Source: Hydrogenophaga sp.
Lineage (GTDB): Bacteria > Pseudomonadota > Gammaproteobacteria > Burkholderiales > Burkholderiaceae_C
DNA length: 16,457 nt
NCBI GenBank assembly: GCA_021154985.1
Contig: JAJNQE010000074.1
Coordinates: 1-16,457 of the forward strand
Reading direction: 5' to 3'
Below, piece by piece: positions 5,673 to 14,177 of this stretch. The notes below the pieces were generated by a model that did no database searches, had not been told where the DNA came from, and saw only the letters and a list, made by a program, of their open reading frames with translations. Each line of letters starts with the position of its first letter. The stretch's first letter is position 1. A program made the position numbers and the translations under genes.

Positions 5673-6032
5673 ATGAGTCTCGAACAATACCTACCCGTGC
5701 TCCTGTTCATCTTGGTGGGTATTGCCATCGGGATCATCCCCCAGGTGTTGGGCTACATCCTCGGTCCCAACCTCCCCGACGCAGAAAAAAACTCCCCGTA
5801 CGAATGCGGCTTCGAAGCTTTCGAAGATGCCCGCATGAAGTTCGATGTGCGCTACTACCTCGTGGCCATTCTTTTCATTCTGTTCGACCTGGAAATCGCT
5901 TTCCTCATCCCCTGGGCTGTGGCCTTCTCCGACATCGGCATGACCGGGTTCCTCGCGGGCGTCGTGTTTCTGGCCATCCTCACCGTGGGCTTTGCCTACG
6001 AGTGGAAGAAGGGCGCGCTGGACTGGGAATGA
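5673..6032 (+). CDS. nuoA: NADH-quinone oxidoreductase subunit A
   Basis: NuoA is a small membrane subunit of complex I at the junction of the membrane and peripheral arms, next to the quinone site. The 119 residues contain three membrane segments (about 8-28, 60-82 and 88-109). The first loop carries SPYECGFEAF (41-50), matching the conserved cysteine-bearing loop that moves between active and resting states in complex I. The second helix carries LVAILFILFDLEIAFLIPWA with its conserved acidic residues. I chose ATG 5673, which gives the usual N-terminus MSLEQYLPVLLF. An upstream in-frame GTG at 5652 would add seven residues and lies in a hairpin. The Shine-Dalgarno is weak (GTGGAA near 5657-5662). 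Confidence 0.95.
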   Translation: MSLEQYLPVLLFILVGIAIGIIPQVLGYILGPNLPDAEKNSPYECGFEAFEDARMKFDVRYYLVAILFILFDLEIAFLIPWAVAFSDIGMTGFLAGVVFLAILTVGFAYEWKKGALDWE

Positions 6033-6068
6033 TCAACAAGCACACACACGAACGCACCGGAGTGGCCC

Positions 6069-6548
6069 ATGATTGAAGGCGTTTTCAAAGAAGGCTTTGT
6101 CACCACCAGCTACGACTCGGTGGTGAACTGGGCCAAGACGGGTTCGTTGTGGCCCATGACCTTCGGTTTGGCCTGCTGTGCGGTGGACATGATGCACGCG
6201 GCCGCCGCGCGTTACGACATCGGCCGCTTCGGCTCCGAGGTGTTCCGCGCCAGCCCGCGCCAGTCCGATCTGATGATCGTGGCGGGCACGCTGTGCAACA
6301 AGATGGCGCCCGCCCTGCGCACGGTCTACGACCAGATGGCCGAGCCACGCTGGGTGCTCTCCATGGGTTCGTGTGCCAACGGCGGTGGCTACTACCACTA
6401 CAGCTATTCGGTGGTGCGCGGTTGCGACCGCATCGTGCCGGTGGATGTGTACGTGCCCGGCTGCCCGCCCACGGCAGAAGCCCTGCTGTACGGAATCATC
6501 CAGTTGCAGCAGAAGATCCGCCGCACCCAGACCATTGCCCGCGCCTGA
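6069..6548 (+). CDS. nuoB: NADH-quinone oxidoreductase subunit B
   Basis: NuoB (PSST homologue) holds the terminal 4Fe-4S cluster N2, which hands electrons to ubiquinone at the foot of the peripheral arm. The 159-residue protein has the full ligand set: the adjacent pair Cys36-Cys37 in FGLACCAVDMMH, Cys102 in MGSCANGGGYYH, and Cys132 in VPGCPPTAEALLYG. The region RFGSEVFRASPRQSDLMIVAGT is characteristic. GGAG at 6059-6062 sets the ATG at 6069, 36 bases after nuoA. The length matches the beta- and alphaproteobacterial form, without the longer N-terminal extensions found elsewhere. Confidence 0.98.
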   Translation: MIEGVFKEGFVTTSYDSVVNWAKTGSLWPMTFGLACCAVDMMHAAAARYDIGRFGSEVFRASPRQSDLMIVAGTLCNKMAPALRTVYDQMAEPRWVLSMGSCANGGGYYHYSYSVVRGCDRIVPVDVYVPGCPPTAEALLYGIIQLQQKIRRTQTIARA

Positions 6549-6591
6549 GCGCCGGCTGCTACACGGCGAAACGAGTCCCCGAGACGCACCC

Positions 6592-7215
6592 ATGACCGAC
6601 ACCCCAACGACCTCCTACGCAGTTGCACCGGAAGCCTTGAAGCTGGCATTGACCGACTTGCTGGGCGAGCGCGTGGTCTCGATCGAGGTGGTTCGTGAAG
6701 AGCTCACCTTGGTCGTCGCGGCGCCCCATTACTTTGACGTGATGAAGACCCTGCGCGACGCGCCGCAGGCGGCATTTGAACAGCTCATCGACCTGTGTGG
6801 TATGGATTACCAGAGCTACGGCGACGGAGGTTGGGAAGGGCAGCGTTTTGCGGCTGTGGTGCACCTGCTCTCGGTCACCCACAACCACCGTGTTCGCGTT
6901 CGGGTGTTTTGTTCCGAAGACGACTTTCCCGTGCTGGCGTCGGTCACCTCCCTGTGGGCGGCGGCCAACTGGTACGAGCGCGAAGCGTTCGACCTGTACG
7001 GCATCGTGTTCGAGGGTCATGACGACCTGCGCCGCATCCTCACCGACTACGGTTTCATCGGTCACCCTTTCCGCAAGGACTTCCCGCTGTCCGGTCACGT
7101 CGAGATGCGCTACGACGCCGAGCGCCAGCGCGTGATCTACGAGCCGGTGAGCATTGAGCCCCGCGAAATCACGCCGCGCATCATCCGCGAAGACAACTAC
7201 GGCGGCTTGCACTGA
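6592..7215 (+). CDS. nuoC: NADH-quinone oxidoreductase subunit C
   Basis: NuoC (30 kDa subunit) is a cofactor-free structural part of the peripheral arm that packs against NuoD. The 207 residues include the family hallmark NWYEREAFDLYGIVFEGH (126-143) and LRRILTDYGFIGHPFRKDFP (146-165). The open frame reaches upstream into nuoB, but the ATG at 6592 gives the usual N-terminus and follows the nuoB stop by 43 bases. The Shine-Dalgarno is weak (GAGA near 6581-6584). C and D are separate genes here, not fused as in E. coli; they are only one base apart. Confidence 0.96.
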   Translation: MTDTPTTSYAVAPEALKLALTDLLGERVVSIEVVREELTLVVAAPHYFDVMKTLRDAPQAAFEQLIDLCGMDYQSYGDGGWEGQRFAAVVHLLSVTHNHRVRVRVFCSEDDFPVLASVTSLWAAANWYEREAFDLYGIVFEGHDDLRRILTDYGFIGHPFRKDFPLSGHVEMRYDAERQRVIYEPVSIEPREITPRIIREDNYGGLH

Positions 7216-7216
7216 T

Positions 7217-8470
7217 ATGGCTGAAATCAAGAACTACACCCTCAACTTCGGTCCGCAGCATCCGGCCGCGCACGGTGTGCTGCGTCTCGTGCTCGAACTC
7301 GACGGCGAGGTCGTGCAGCGCGCCGACCCCCACATCGGCCTGCTGCACCGCGCCACGGAAAAACTGGCCGAGCACAAGACCTACATCCAGTCGCTGCCCT
7401 ACATGGACCGATTGGACTACGTTTCGATGATGTGCAATGAGCACGCCTACTGCCTGGCCATCGAAAAGCTGCTGGGCCTGGAAGTGCCCCTGCGTGCGCA
7501 GTACATCCGCGTGATGTTCAGCGAGATCACGCGCCTGCTGAACCATCTGATGTGGCTGGGCTCCCACGGCAACGACTGTGGCAGCTCCACCATCCTGATC
7601 TACGCGTTTCGCGAGCGCGAAGACCTGTTCGACATGTACGAAGCGGTGTCGGGTGCGCGCATGCACGCGGCCTATTTCCGTCCGGGTGGCGTGTACCGCG
7701 ACCTGCCCGAGACCATGCCGCAGTACAAGCACAGCAAGGTCCGCAACGCACGCGCCATGGAGCAAATGAACACGAACCGTCAGGGTTCGCTGCTCGACTT
7801 CATCGACGACTTCACCAAGCGCTTCCCCACGTACCTGGCCGAGTACCACACGCTGTTGACCGACAACCGGATCTGGAAGCAGCGCACTGTGGGCATCGGC
7901 GTTGTGACGCCCGAGCGCGCGCTCAACCTGGGCATGACCGGCCCCATGTTGCGCGGCTCCGGCATCGCCTGGGACTTGCGCAAAAAACAGCCGTACGACG
8001 TGTACGGCCAGATGGACTTCGACATCCCCGTGGGCAAGACCGGCGACTGCTACGACCGTTACCTGGTGCGCATGGAAGAGATGAAGCAGTCCAACCGCAT
8101 CATCGAGCAGTGCGTGAAGTGGTTGCGCGCCAACCCTGGCCCGGTGATCACCGACAACCACAAGGTGGCGGCCCCCGCACGCGAATCCATGAAGGCCAAC
8201 ATGGAAGAGCTGATCCACCATTTCAAGCTCTTCACCGAAGGCTTCCATGTGCCCGAAGGCGAAGCCTATGCGGCGGTGGAGCACCCCAAGGGTGAGTTCG
8301 GTATTTATCTGGTGAGCGACGGTGCCAACAAGCCCTACCGGCTGAAGATTCGCGCTCCCGGCTTTGCACACCTGGCCACCATGGACGAAATGGCGCGCGG
8401 TCACATGCTGGCCGACGCCGTGGCCATCATCGGCACCATGGACATTGTTTTCGGAGAGATCGACCGATGA
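7217..8470 (+). CDS. nuoD: NADH-quinone oxidoreductase subunit D
   Basis: NuoD (49 kDa subunit) forms most of the ubiquinone-binding cavity with NuoB and descends from the large subunit of NiFe hydrogenases. The 417-residue sequence begins MAEIKNYTLNFGPQHPAAHG. His19 in that motif and Tyr68 in MDRLDY match, by spacing, the two residues that bind the quinone head group in Thermus complex I (His38 and Tyr87). Other signatures are EITRLLNHLMWLG and RAPGFAHLATMDEMARGHMLADAVAIIGTMDIVFGEIDR at the C-terminus. It starts one base after the nuoC stop, so translation is probably coupled. An upstream in-frame extension inside nuoC is rejected. Confidence 0.98.
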   Translation: MAEIKNYTLNFGPQHPAAHGVLRLVLELDGEVVQRADPHIGLLHRATEKLAEHKTYIQSLPYMDRLDYVSMMCNEHAYCLAIEKLLGLEVPLRAQYIRVMFSEITRLLNHLMWLGSHGNDCGSSTILIYAFREREDLFDMYEAVSGARMHAAYFRPGGVYRDLPETMPQYKHSKVRNARAMEQMNTNRQGSLLDFIDDFTKRFPTYLAEYHTLLTDNRIWKQRTVGIGVVTPERALNLGMTGPMLRGSGIAWDLRKKQPYDVYGQMDFDIPVGKTGDCYDRYLVRMEEMKQSNRIIEQCVKWLRANPGPVITDNHKVAAPARESMKANMEELIHHFKLFTEGFHVPEGEAYAAVEHPKGEFGIYLVSDGANKPYRLKIRAPGFAHLATMDEMARGHMLADAVAIIGTMDIVFGEIDR

Positions 8471-8982
8471 GCAGCATCGCCACGACCGTGACCTTTTCCG
8501 ACGCGACGATCCAGCGTTTCGATCGCGAGGTCGCGAAGTACCCCGACGACCAACGTCAGTCGGCCGTGATGGCTTGCCTTGCGATCATCCAGCAGGAGCA
8601 GGGCCACGTGAGCGCCGCGGCAGAAGCCGCACTCGCAACCTACCTTCGCATGGAGGCGATCGCGGTGCACGAGGTCACGACCTTCTACAACATGTACAAC
8701 CAGCAGCCGGTGGGCAAGTTCAAGCTGAACGTGTGCACCAACCTGCCATGCCAGCTGCGCGACGGCCAGAGTGCGCTGCACCACCTGGAGCACAAGCTGG
8801 GCATCAGCATGGGTGGTACCACTGCTGATGGTTTGTTCACCCTGCAGCAAAGCGAATGCCTCGGAGCCTGCGCCGATTCGCCGGTGATGCTGGTCAACGA
8901 CCGCCACATGTGCAGCTTCATGAGCAACGACAAGTTGGACCAGTTGATCGACGGCCTGCGTGCCTCGGAGGCACAGCCATGA
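8467..8982 (+). CDS. nuoE: NADH-quinone oxidoreductase subunit E
   Basis: NuoE (24 kDa subunit) carries the 2Fe-2S cluster N1a in a thioredoxin-like domain of the NADH dehydrogenase module. The 171 residues hold ligands Cys90 and Cys95 (VCTNLPC) and Cys131 and Cys135 (ECLGAC), with the EVTTFYNMYNQQPVGKFK segment before them. The ATG overlaps the nuoD stop in ATGA, and GGAGAG at about 8454-8459 serves as the Shine-Dalgarno inside nuoD. The length and ligand spacing are normal. Confidence 0.97.
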   Translation: MSSIATTVTFSDATIQRFDREVAKYPDDQRQSAVMACLAIIQQEQGHVSAAAEAALATYLRMEAIAVHEVTTFYNMYNQQPVGKFKLNVCTNLPCQLRDGQSALHHLEHKLGISMGGTTADGLFTLQQSECLGACADSPVMLVNDRHMCSFMSNDKLDQLIDGLRASEAQP

Positions 8983-10352
8983 ACGCCGACCAGATCCTTT
9001 CGCAGTTCCGCGCCACCGGCGTGCAGACCTGCTTTCATGGCCGTCACATCAATCCGCAGATTTACGCCGATCTCGACGGCAGCAATTGGTCGCTGAAGGA
9101 CTACCTGGCGCGCGGCGGGTACCAGGCCTTGCGCAAGGTGCTGGGCAAAGACGGTGCCGAGCCGGCTGGCGATCCACCGGTGGTGGGCATGACGCAAGAC
9201 CAGGTGATCGCCACCCTGAAGGAATCGGCGCTGCGCGGCCGTGGCGGCGCGGGTTTCCCCACCGGCCTGAAGTGGAGCTTCATGCCGCGCCAGTTCCCGG
9301 GCCAGAAGTACCTGGTGTGCAATTCCGACGAGGGCGAGCCGGGCACCTGCAAGGACCGCGACATCCTCATGTACAACCCGCACATCGTGATCGAAGGCAT
9401 GGCCATTGCCGCCTTCGCCATGGGCATCAGCGTGGGCTACAACTACATCCATGGCGAGATCTTCGAGGCCTACGACCGCTTCGAAGCCGCGCTGGAAGAG
9501 GCCCGCGCTGCCGGCTTGCTGGGCGACAACATCCTGGACAGCGGCTTCAACTTCCAGCTGCACGCCTTCCACGGCTTCGGCGCCTACATCTGTGGCGAAG
9601 AGACCGCGTTGCTCGAGTCGCTCGAAGGCAAAAAAGGCCAACCGCGCTTCAAGCCGCCGTTCCCCGCCAGCTTTGGCCTCTACGGCAAGCCCACCACGAT
9701 CAACAACACCGAAACGTTTGCTGCGGTGTCCTGGATCATCCGCAACGGCGGCGCGGCGTATTTGGCCTGTGGCAAGCCCAACAACGGCGGTACCAAGATC
9801 TTCTCGGTCAGTGGTGACGTGGAAATGCCCGGCAACTACGAGGTGCCCATGGGCACGCCGTTCAGCAAGCTGCTGGAGCTCGCCGGTGGCGTGCGCAAGG
9901 GTCGCACGCTCAAGGCCGTGATTCCCGGCGGCTCGTCGTCGCCCGTGCTGCCGGCGTCCATCATGATGGACTGCACCATGGACTACGACTCGATCGCCAA
10001 GGCCGGCTCCATGCTCGGATCGGGCGCGGTGATCGTGATGGACGACAGCCGTTGCATGGTCGAATCGCTCAAGCGCCTGTCGTACTTTTACATGCACGAG
10101 TCTTGCGGCCAGTGCACACCCTGCCGCGAAGGCACGGGCTGGCTCTGGCGCATGGTGAGCCGCATCGACGAGGGCCAGGGCCGCCCGGCCGACATGGCGC
10201 TGCTGGACAACGTGGCCGAGAACATCATGGGTCGCACCATCTGCGCTCTGGGCGATGCGGCAGCCATGCCGGTGCGCGCCATGATCAAACATTTCCGGCA
10301 TGAGTTCGAGGCCAAGATCGCGGCCGCTCAATCGCCAGCCAAGGCCGCTTAA
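8979..10352 (+). CDS. nuoF: NADH-quinone oxidoreductase subunit F
   Basis: NuoF (51 kDa subunit) oxidises NADH with FMN and passes electrons through the 4Fe-4S cluster N3. The 457 residues contain the glycine-rich nucleotide site RGRGGAGFPTGLKW (86-99), the NSDEGEPGTCKDRD flavin/NADH segment, and the YICGEETALLESLEG stretch. The cluster ligands are Cys376, Cys379 and Cys382 in ESCGQCTPCREGTG plus Cys422 in RTICALGD. The ATG overlaps the nuoE stop in ATGA and is preceded by a strong CGGAGG at 8966-8971. The open frame extends 41 codons further upstream inside nuoE, but the Shine-Dalgarno decides for 8979. Confidence 0.98.
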   Translation: MNADQILSQFRATGVQTCFHGRHINPQIYADLDGSNWSLKDYLARGGYQALRKVLGKDGAEPAGDPPVVGMTQDQVIATLKESALRGRGGAGFPTGLKWSFMPRQFPGQKYLVCNSDEGEPGTCKDRDILMYNPHIVIEGMAIAAFAMGISVGYNYIHGEIFEAYDRFEAALEEARAAGLLGDNILDSGFNFQLHAFHGFGAYICGEETALLESLEGKKGQPRFKPPFPASFGLYGKPTTINNTETFAAVSWIIRNGGAAYLACGKPNNGGTKIFSVSGDVEMPGNYEVPMGTPFSKLLELAGGVRKGRTLKAVIPGGSSSPVLPASIMMDCTMDYDSIAKAGSMLGSGAVIVMDDSRCMVESLKRLSYFYMHESCGQCTPCREGTGWLWRMVSRIDEGQGRPADMALLDNVAENIMGRTICALGDAAAMPVRAMIKHFRHEFEAKIAAAQSPAKAA

Positions 10353-10364
10353 GAAGAAATCCCC

Positions 10365-12497
10365 ATGGTTGAAATCGAACTCGACGGCAAAAAGGTGGAA
10401 GTGCCCCCGGGCAGCATGGTCATGCATGCGGCCGAGAAGGCCGGTACCTACATTCCGCACTTTTGTTATCACAAGAAGCTGTCCATCGCGGCCAACTGCC
10501 GCATGTGCCTGGTGGATGTGGAGAAGGCTCCCAAGCCCATGCCGGCCTGCGCCACGCCGGTCACGCAGGGCATGATCGTTCGCACCAAGAGCGACAAGGC
10601 CATCAAGGCGCAACAGTCGGTGATGGAGTTCCTGCTGATCAACCACCCGCTGGATTGCCCCATCTGCGACCAGGGTGGCGAGTGCCAGCTGCAGGATCTG
10701 GCCGTGGGCTACGGTGGTTCCGGCTCGCGCTACGAAGAGGAAAAGCGCGTGGTGTTCCACAAGGACGTGGGCCCGCTGATCTCCATGCAGGAGATGAGCC
10801 GCTGCATCCACTGCACCCGCTGCGTGCGCTTTGGCCAGGAAGTGGCCGGCGTGATGGAGCTGGGCATGATCCACCGCGGCGAACACGCCGAGATCACCAC
10901 GGTGCTGGGCGACACGGTGGACTCCGAGCTCTCGGGCAACATGATCGACATCTGCCCGGTTGGCGCGCTCACCAGCAAGCCGTTCCGCTACAGCGCCCGC
11001 ACCTGGGAGCTCTCGCGCCGCAAGAGTGTGAGCCCGCACGACAGCACTGGTGCCAACCTGATCGTTCAGGTGAAGAACCACAAGGTCATGCGCGTGGTGC
11101 CGCTGGAAAACGAAGCCGTCAACGAATGCTGGATCGCCGACCGCGACCGTTTTTCGTACGAAGCCGTCAACAGCGAAGACCGCTTGACCGCGCCCATGGT
11201 CAAGCAAGGTGGCGAGTGGCACACGGTTGACTGGCAGACCGCGCTGGAATACGTGGCCAACGGCCTGAAGCAAGTGAAGGCCGAACACGGTGCCGCCGCC
11301 ATTGGCCTGCTCGCCAGCCCGCACAGCACCCTCGAAGAGCTCGCACTGGCCGGCGCGCTGGTGCGCGGCCTGGGCAGCCAGAACATCGACAGCCGTTTGC
11401 GCCATGCCGATTTTTCCAATGCAGCACCTGCAGGCGCAGCGCGCTGGCTTGGAATGCCCGTTGCGTCGCTCTCCAATCTCCAGCGCGTGCTGGTGGTGGG
11501 TTCGAATCTTCGCAAGGACCACCCGCTGTTTGCGCAACGCATCCGCCAGGCCCAGCGCAAGGGGGCGCAGGTCAACGTGCTGGGTGCCGTCGATCAAGAC
11601 TGGGCGATGCCGCTGAAAAATGTGGTGCTCGCAGACAGCGCTGTCTGGGTGTCGGCTCTGGCCGGCATCGCAGCGGCTGTGGCGAATGAAACCGGCGCCG
11701 CGGCACCGGTGGCCGCCGAGGTGGGCGATGCGCACCGTGCGGTGGCGAAGTCGCTGTTGGGCGGTGAGCACAAGGCCATCCTGCTCGGCAACGCCGCTGC
11801 GCACCACGACAAGGCGGCCAGCCTGCTGTCGCTGGCGAACTGGATCGCGCAGCAGACCGGTGCCACTGTGGGTTACCTGAGCGAAGCCGCCAACACCGTG
11901 GGTGCGCAACTCGTGGACGCCACGCCAGGGCAGGGCGGTTTGAACGCCGGTCAGATGCTGGGCGGCGCAGTCAAGGCGCTGGTCCTGCTCAACACCGAGC
12001 CCGCGCACGACAGCGCAGCGGGAAGCAAAGGCTTGTCCAGTGTCGGCATGGTCGTCACTCTCAGCCCGTTCAAGACCAACCTCGACATCAGCGACGTGTT
12101 GCTGCCGATCGCACCCTTCACCGAAACTTCGGGTTCCTTCGTCAACGCCGAAGGCCGCCTGCAAAGTTTCCACGCCGTGGTGCGTCCGCTGGGAGAGACG
12201 CGTCCCGCCTGGAAGGTGATCCGTGTGCTCGGCAACCTGCTGGGCCTGGCTGGTTTCGATGCCGATTCGTCCCAGGCCGTCTTGGCCAGTGCATTGCCTG
12301 GCGTGGCCAGCGGCAGCGTGGTGGACGCGTCCCGCCTGAACAACGCCAGCGCAGCCGCCATTGATACCGTGCCAGCCCGAGCCGAGCCCTGTGTGGCCAG
12401 CATCTACCAGCTCGATGGCCTCGTGCGCCGAGCCCCCGCGTTGCAAATGACCGCCGACGCCCGTGCCAGCCTGATTGCCGACGAGGTGCACGCATGA
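10365..12497 (+). CDS. nuoG: NADH-quinone oxidoreductase subunit G
   Basis: NuoG (75 kDa subunit) is the large iron-sulfur subunit of the peripheral arm. Its 710 residues begin with a ferredoxin-like domain binding 2Fe-2S N1b (Cys34, Cys45, Cys48, Cys62), followed by the His-Cys3 site of N5 (His94, Cys98, Cys101, Cys107) and 4Fe-4S N4 (Cys147, Cys150, Cys153, Cys197). A molybdopterin-oxidoreductase-like domain without expected catalysis fills the rest. The off-pathway cluster N7 of E. coli is missing: its CxxCxxxC region reads SVSPHDSTGAN here, and the fourth cysteine is Ala in IADRDRF. The gene starts 12 bases after nuoF, with only an A-rich weak Shine-Dalgarno. Confidence 0.97.
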   Translation: MVEIELDGKKVEVPPGSMVMHAAEKAGTYIPHFCYHKKLSIAANCRMCLVDVEKAPKPMPACATPVTQGMIVRTKSDKAIKAQQSVMEFLLINHPLDCPICDQGGECQLQDLAVGYGGSGSRYEEEKRVVFHKDVGPLISMQEMSRCIHCTRCVRFGQEVAGVMELGMIHRGEHAEITTVLGDTVDSELSGNMIDICPVGALTSKPFRYSARTWELSRRKSVSPHDSTGANLIVQVKNHKVMRVVPLENEAVNECWIADRDRFSYEAVNSEDRLTAPMVKQGGEWHTVDWQTALEYVANGLKQVKAEHGAAAIGLLASPHSTLEELALAGALVRGLGSQNIDSRLRHADFSNAAPAGAARWLGMPVASLSNLQRVLVVGSNLRKDHPLFAQRIRQAQRKGAQVNVLGAVDQDWAMPLKNVVLADSAVWVSALAGIAAAVANETGAAAPVAAEVGDAHRAVAKSLLGGEHKAILLGNAAAHHDKAASLLSLANWIAQQTGATVGYLSEAANTVGAQLVDATPGQGGLNAGQMLGGAVKALVLLNTEPAHDSAAGSKGLSSVGMVVTLSPFKTNLDISDVLLPIAPFTETSGSFVNAEGRLQSFHAVVRPLGETRPAWKVIRVLGNLLGLAGFDADSSQAVLASALPGVASGSVVDASRLNNASAAAIDTVPARAEPCVASIYQLDGLVRRAPALQMTADARASLIADEVHA

Positions 12498-13576
12498 TCG
12501 ACGCGATGTACAACGGCGGTCTGGGCTTGATCGCCGCGCCCTGGTGGACCACGGCGGCTTGGCCCGTCATCTGGAACCTGATCAAGATCGTGGCCGTGCT
12601 GGCGCCCCTGATGGGTGCGGTGGCCTACCTCACGCTGTGGGAGCGCAAGCTGCTGGGCTGGATCCAGGTGCGCCATGGACCCAACCGTGTGGGCCCCTTC
12701 GGTCTGCTGCAACCCATTGCCGATGCGCTCAAGCTGCTCACCAAAGAGCTGATCCGCCCAAGCGCGGCAAGCAACGGGCTGTTCCGACTCGGTCCCATCA
12801 TGGCCATCATGCCGGCGCTGGCCGCATGGGTGGCCGTGCCGTTCGGCCCGGAGGCGGTGCTGGCCAACGTGAACGCTGGTTTGCTGGTGATCCTGGCCAT
12901 CACCTCCATCGAGGTCTACGGTGTGATCATTGCGGGCTGGGCGTCCAACTCCAAGTACGCCTTCCTGGGCGCGCTGCGTGCGTCTGCCCAGATGGTGAGC
13001 TACGAAATTGCGATCGGATTCTGCTTCCTGGTGGTGGTCATGACCGCCGGCAGCCTGAACCTGGTGGACATTGTGAATTCGCAGGCGCACGGCATGGCCG
13101 CTTCGCAGGGCATCAACTTCCTGTCGTGGAACTGGTTGCCACTGCTGCCCATTTTCTTTGTCTACCTGATCTCGGGCGTGGCTGAGACCAACCGCCACCC
13201 CTTTGACGTGGTCGAAGGCGAAGCCGAGATCGTGGCCGGCCACATGGTCGAGTACTCGGGCATGGGCTTTGCCATTTTCTTCCTGGCCGAATACGCCAGC
13301 ATGTGGCTGATCTCGGTGCTGGCGGTGCTGATGTTCCTGGGGGGCTGGTTGCCACCCATCGACAGCGCGCTCTTCAACTGGATTCCCGGCTGGATCTGGC
13401 TGGGTCTGAAAACCTTCCTCGTGGTGTCCATGTTCATCTGGATCCGCGCCACCTTCCCGCGCTTCCGCTACGACCAGATCATGCGCCTGGGCTGGAAGAT
13501 CTTCATTCCCGTCACGCTCATCTACCTGCTGCTCGTCGGCGGGCTGATGCAGACCTCGTGGAACCTCTGGAAATAA
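12494..13576 (+). CDS. nuoH: NADH-quinone oxidoreductase subunit H
   Basis: NuoH (ND1 homologue) is the membrane subunit that docks the peripheral arm and lines the quinone channel. The 360-residue protein has about eight or nine membrane segments. Conserved loops are ERKLLGWIQVRHGPNRVGPF (50-69), then LLQPIADALKLLTKE, and AETNRHPFDVVEGEAEIVAG (from 230) continuing to VEYSG, which carries the acidic residues of the link between quinone site and proton channels. RATFPRFRYDQIMRLGWK lies near the C-terminus. The ATG overlaps the nuoG stop in ATGA and GAGG at 12483-12486 precedes it. An ATG four codons later is possible but less well placed. Confidence 0.97.
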   Translation: MIDAMYNGGLGLIAAPWWTTAAWPVIWNLIKIVAVLAPLMGAVAYLTLWERKLLGWIQVRHGPNRVGPFGLLQPIADALKLLTKELIRPSAASNGLFRLGPIMAIMPALAAWVAVPFGPEAVLANVNAGLLVILAITSIEVYGVIIAGWASNSKYAFLGALRASAQMVSYEIAIGFCFLVVVMTAGSLNLVDIVNSQAHGMAASQGINFLSWNWLPLLPIFFVYLISGVAETNRHPFDVVEGEAEIVAGHMVEYSGMGFAIFFLAEYASMWLISVLAVLMFLGGWLPPIDSALFNWIPGWIWLGLKTFLVVSMFIWIRATFPRFRYDQIMRLGWKIFIPVTLIYLLLVGGLMQTSWNLWK

Positions 13577-13582
13577 AGAGGG
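13577..13582 (+). promoter_or_regulatory. Ribosome binding site deciding the nuoI start
   Basis: AGAGGG sits directly after the nuoH stop, 9 bases before the ATG at 13592. It is only 3 bases before the in-frame TTG at 13586, which is too close for initiation, so the ATG is the start. Confidence 0.7.
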
Positions 13583-13591
13583 CGATTGACC

Positions 13592-14128
13592 ATGTCCACC
13601 ATCACCGCCAACCCCGCCGCCGCCCCAGCGGTCGTGGCGCCGTTTTCCTTTCGCGATTTCCTCAACAGCTTTTTGTTGGTGGAGTTGTTCAAGGGCATGG
13701 CCCTGACCGGCCGCTACGCTTTCAAACGCAAGATCACGGTGCAGTTTCCGGAAGAAAAGACGCCGCTGTCGCCGCGCTTTCGGGGCCTGCACGCCTTGCG
13801 CCGATATGACAACGGCGAAGAGCGCTGCATCGCCTGCAAGCTGTGCGAAGCCGTGTGCCCGGCGATGGCCATCACCATCGAATCCGATGTGCGCGACGAC
13901 GGTTCCCGCCGCACCACGCGCTACGACATCGACCTCACCAAGTGCATCTTCTGCGGTTTCTGCGAAGAGAGCTGTCCGGTCGACTCCATCGTGGAGACCC
14001 ACATCTTTGAGTACCACGGTGAAAAACGCGGTGACCTGTACTTCACCAAAGAGATGCTGCTGGCCGTGGGCGACCGCTACGAGACCGAGATTGCCGCTGC
14101 CCGGGCCGCCGACGCCCCTTACCGCTGA
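13592..14128 (+). CDS. nuoI: NADH-quinone oxidoreductase subunit I
   Basis: NuoI (TYKY homologue) is a ferredoxin-like subunit with two 4Fe-4S clusters, N6a and N6b, that lead electrons to N2. The 178 residues contain two CxxCxxCxxxCP motifs: Cys79, 82, 85, 89 (CIACKLCEAVCP) and Cys118, 121, 124, 128 (CIFCGFCEESCP). An amphipathic N-terminal stretch (about 18-50, ending YAFKRKITVQFPEEKTPLSP) anchors it on the membrane arm. The first 17 residues are an Ala/Pro-rich segment of no recognised function. The start at ATG 13592 is chosen from the AGAGGG spacing; a TTG two codons earlier is unlikely. Confidence 0.97.
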   Translation: MSTITANPAAAPAVVAPFSFRDFLNSFLLVELFKGMALTGRYAFKRKITVQFPEEKTPLSPRFRGLHALRRYDNGEERCIACKLCEAVCPAMAITIESDVRDDGSRRTTRYDIDLTKCIFCGFCEESCPVDSIVETHIFEYHGEKRGDLYFTKEMLLAVGDRYETEIAAARAADAPYR

Positions 14129-14177
14129 TCCGTTCTGACACCGGCCATGCCGGGACAGACGACACAAGAACAACGCC

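Noticed and set aside
8856..8978. Longer N-terminal forms of NuoF (from 8856), and likewise of NuoC (from 6373) and NuoD (from 7154).
   Set aside because: The extensions lie inside the preceding genes in another frame and do not resemble family N-termini. The ATG at 8979 has a strong CGGAGG, and the starts at 6592 and 7217 give standard lengths.
8685..12491. A 1268-codon antisense open frame opposite nuoE, nuoF and nuoG.
   Set aside because: It is the mirror of three clearly recognised complex I genes. Strong G/C use at third codon positions removes stop codons from this opposite frame. The translation is His/Gly/Ala/Val-rich low complexity without any recognisable domain.
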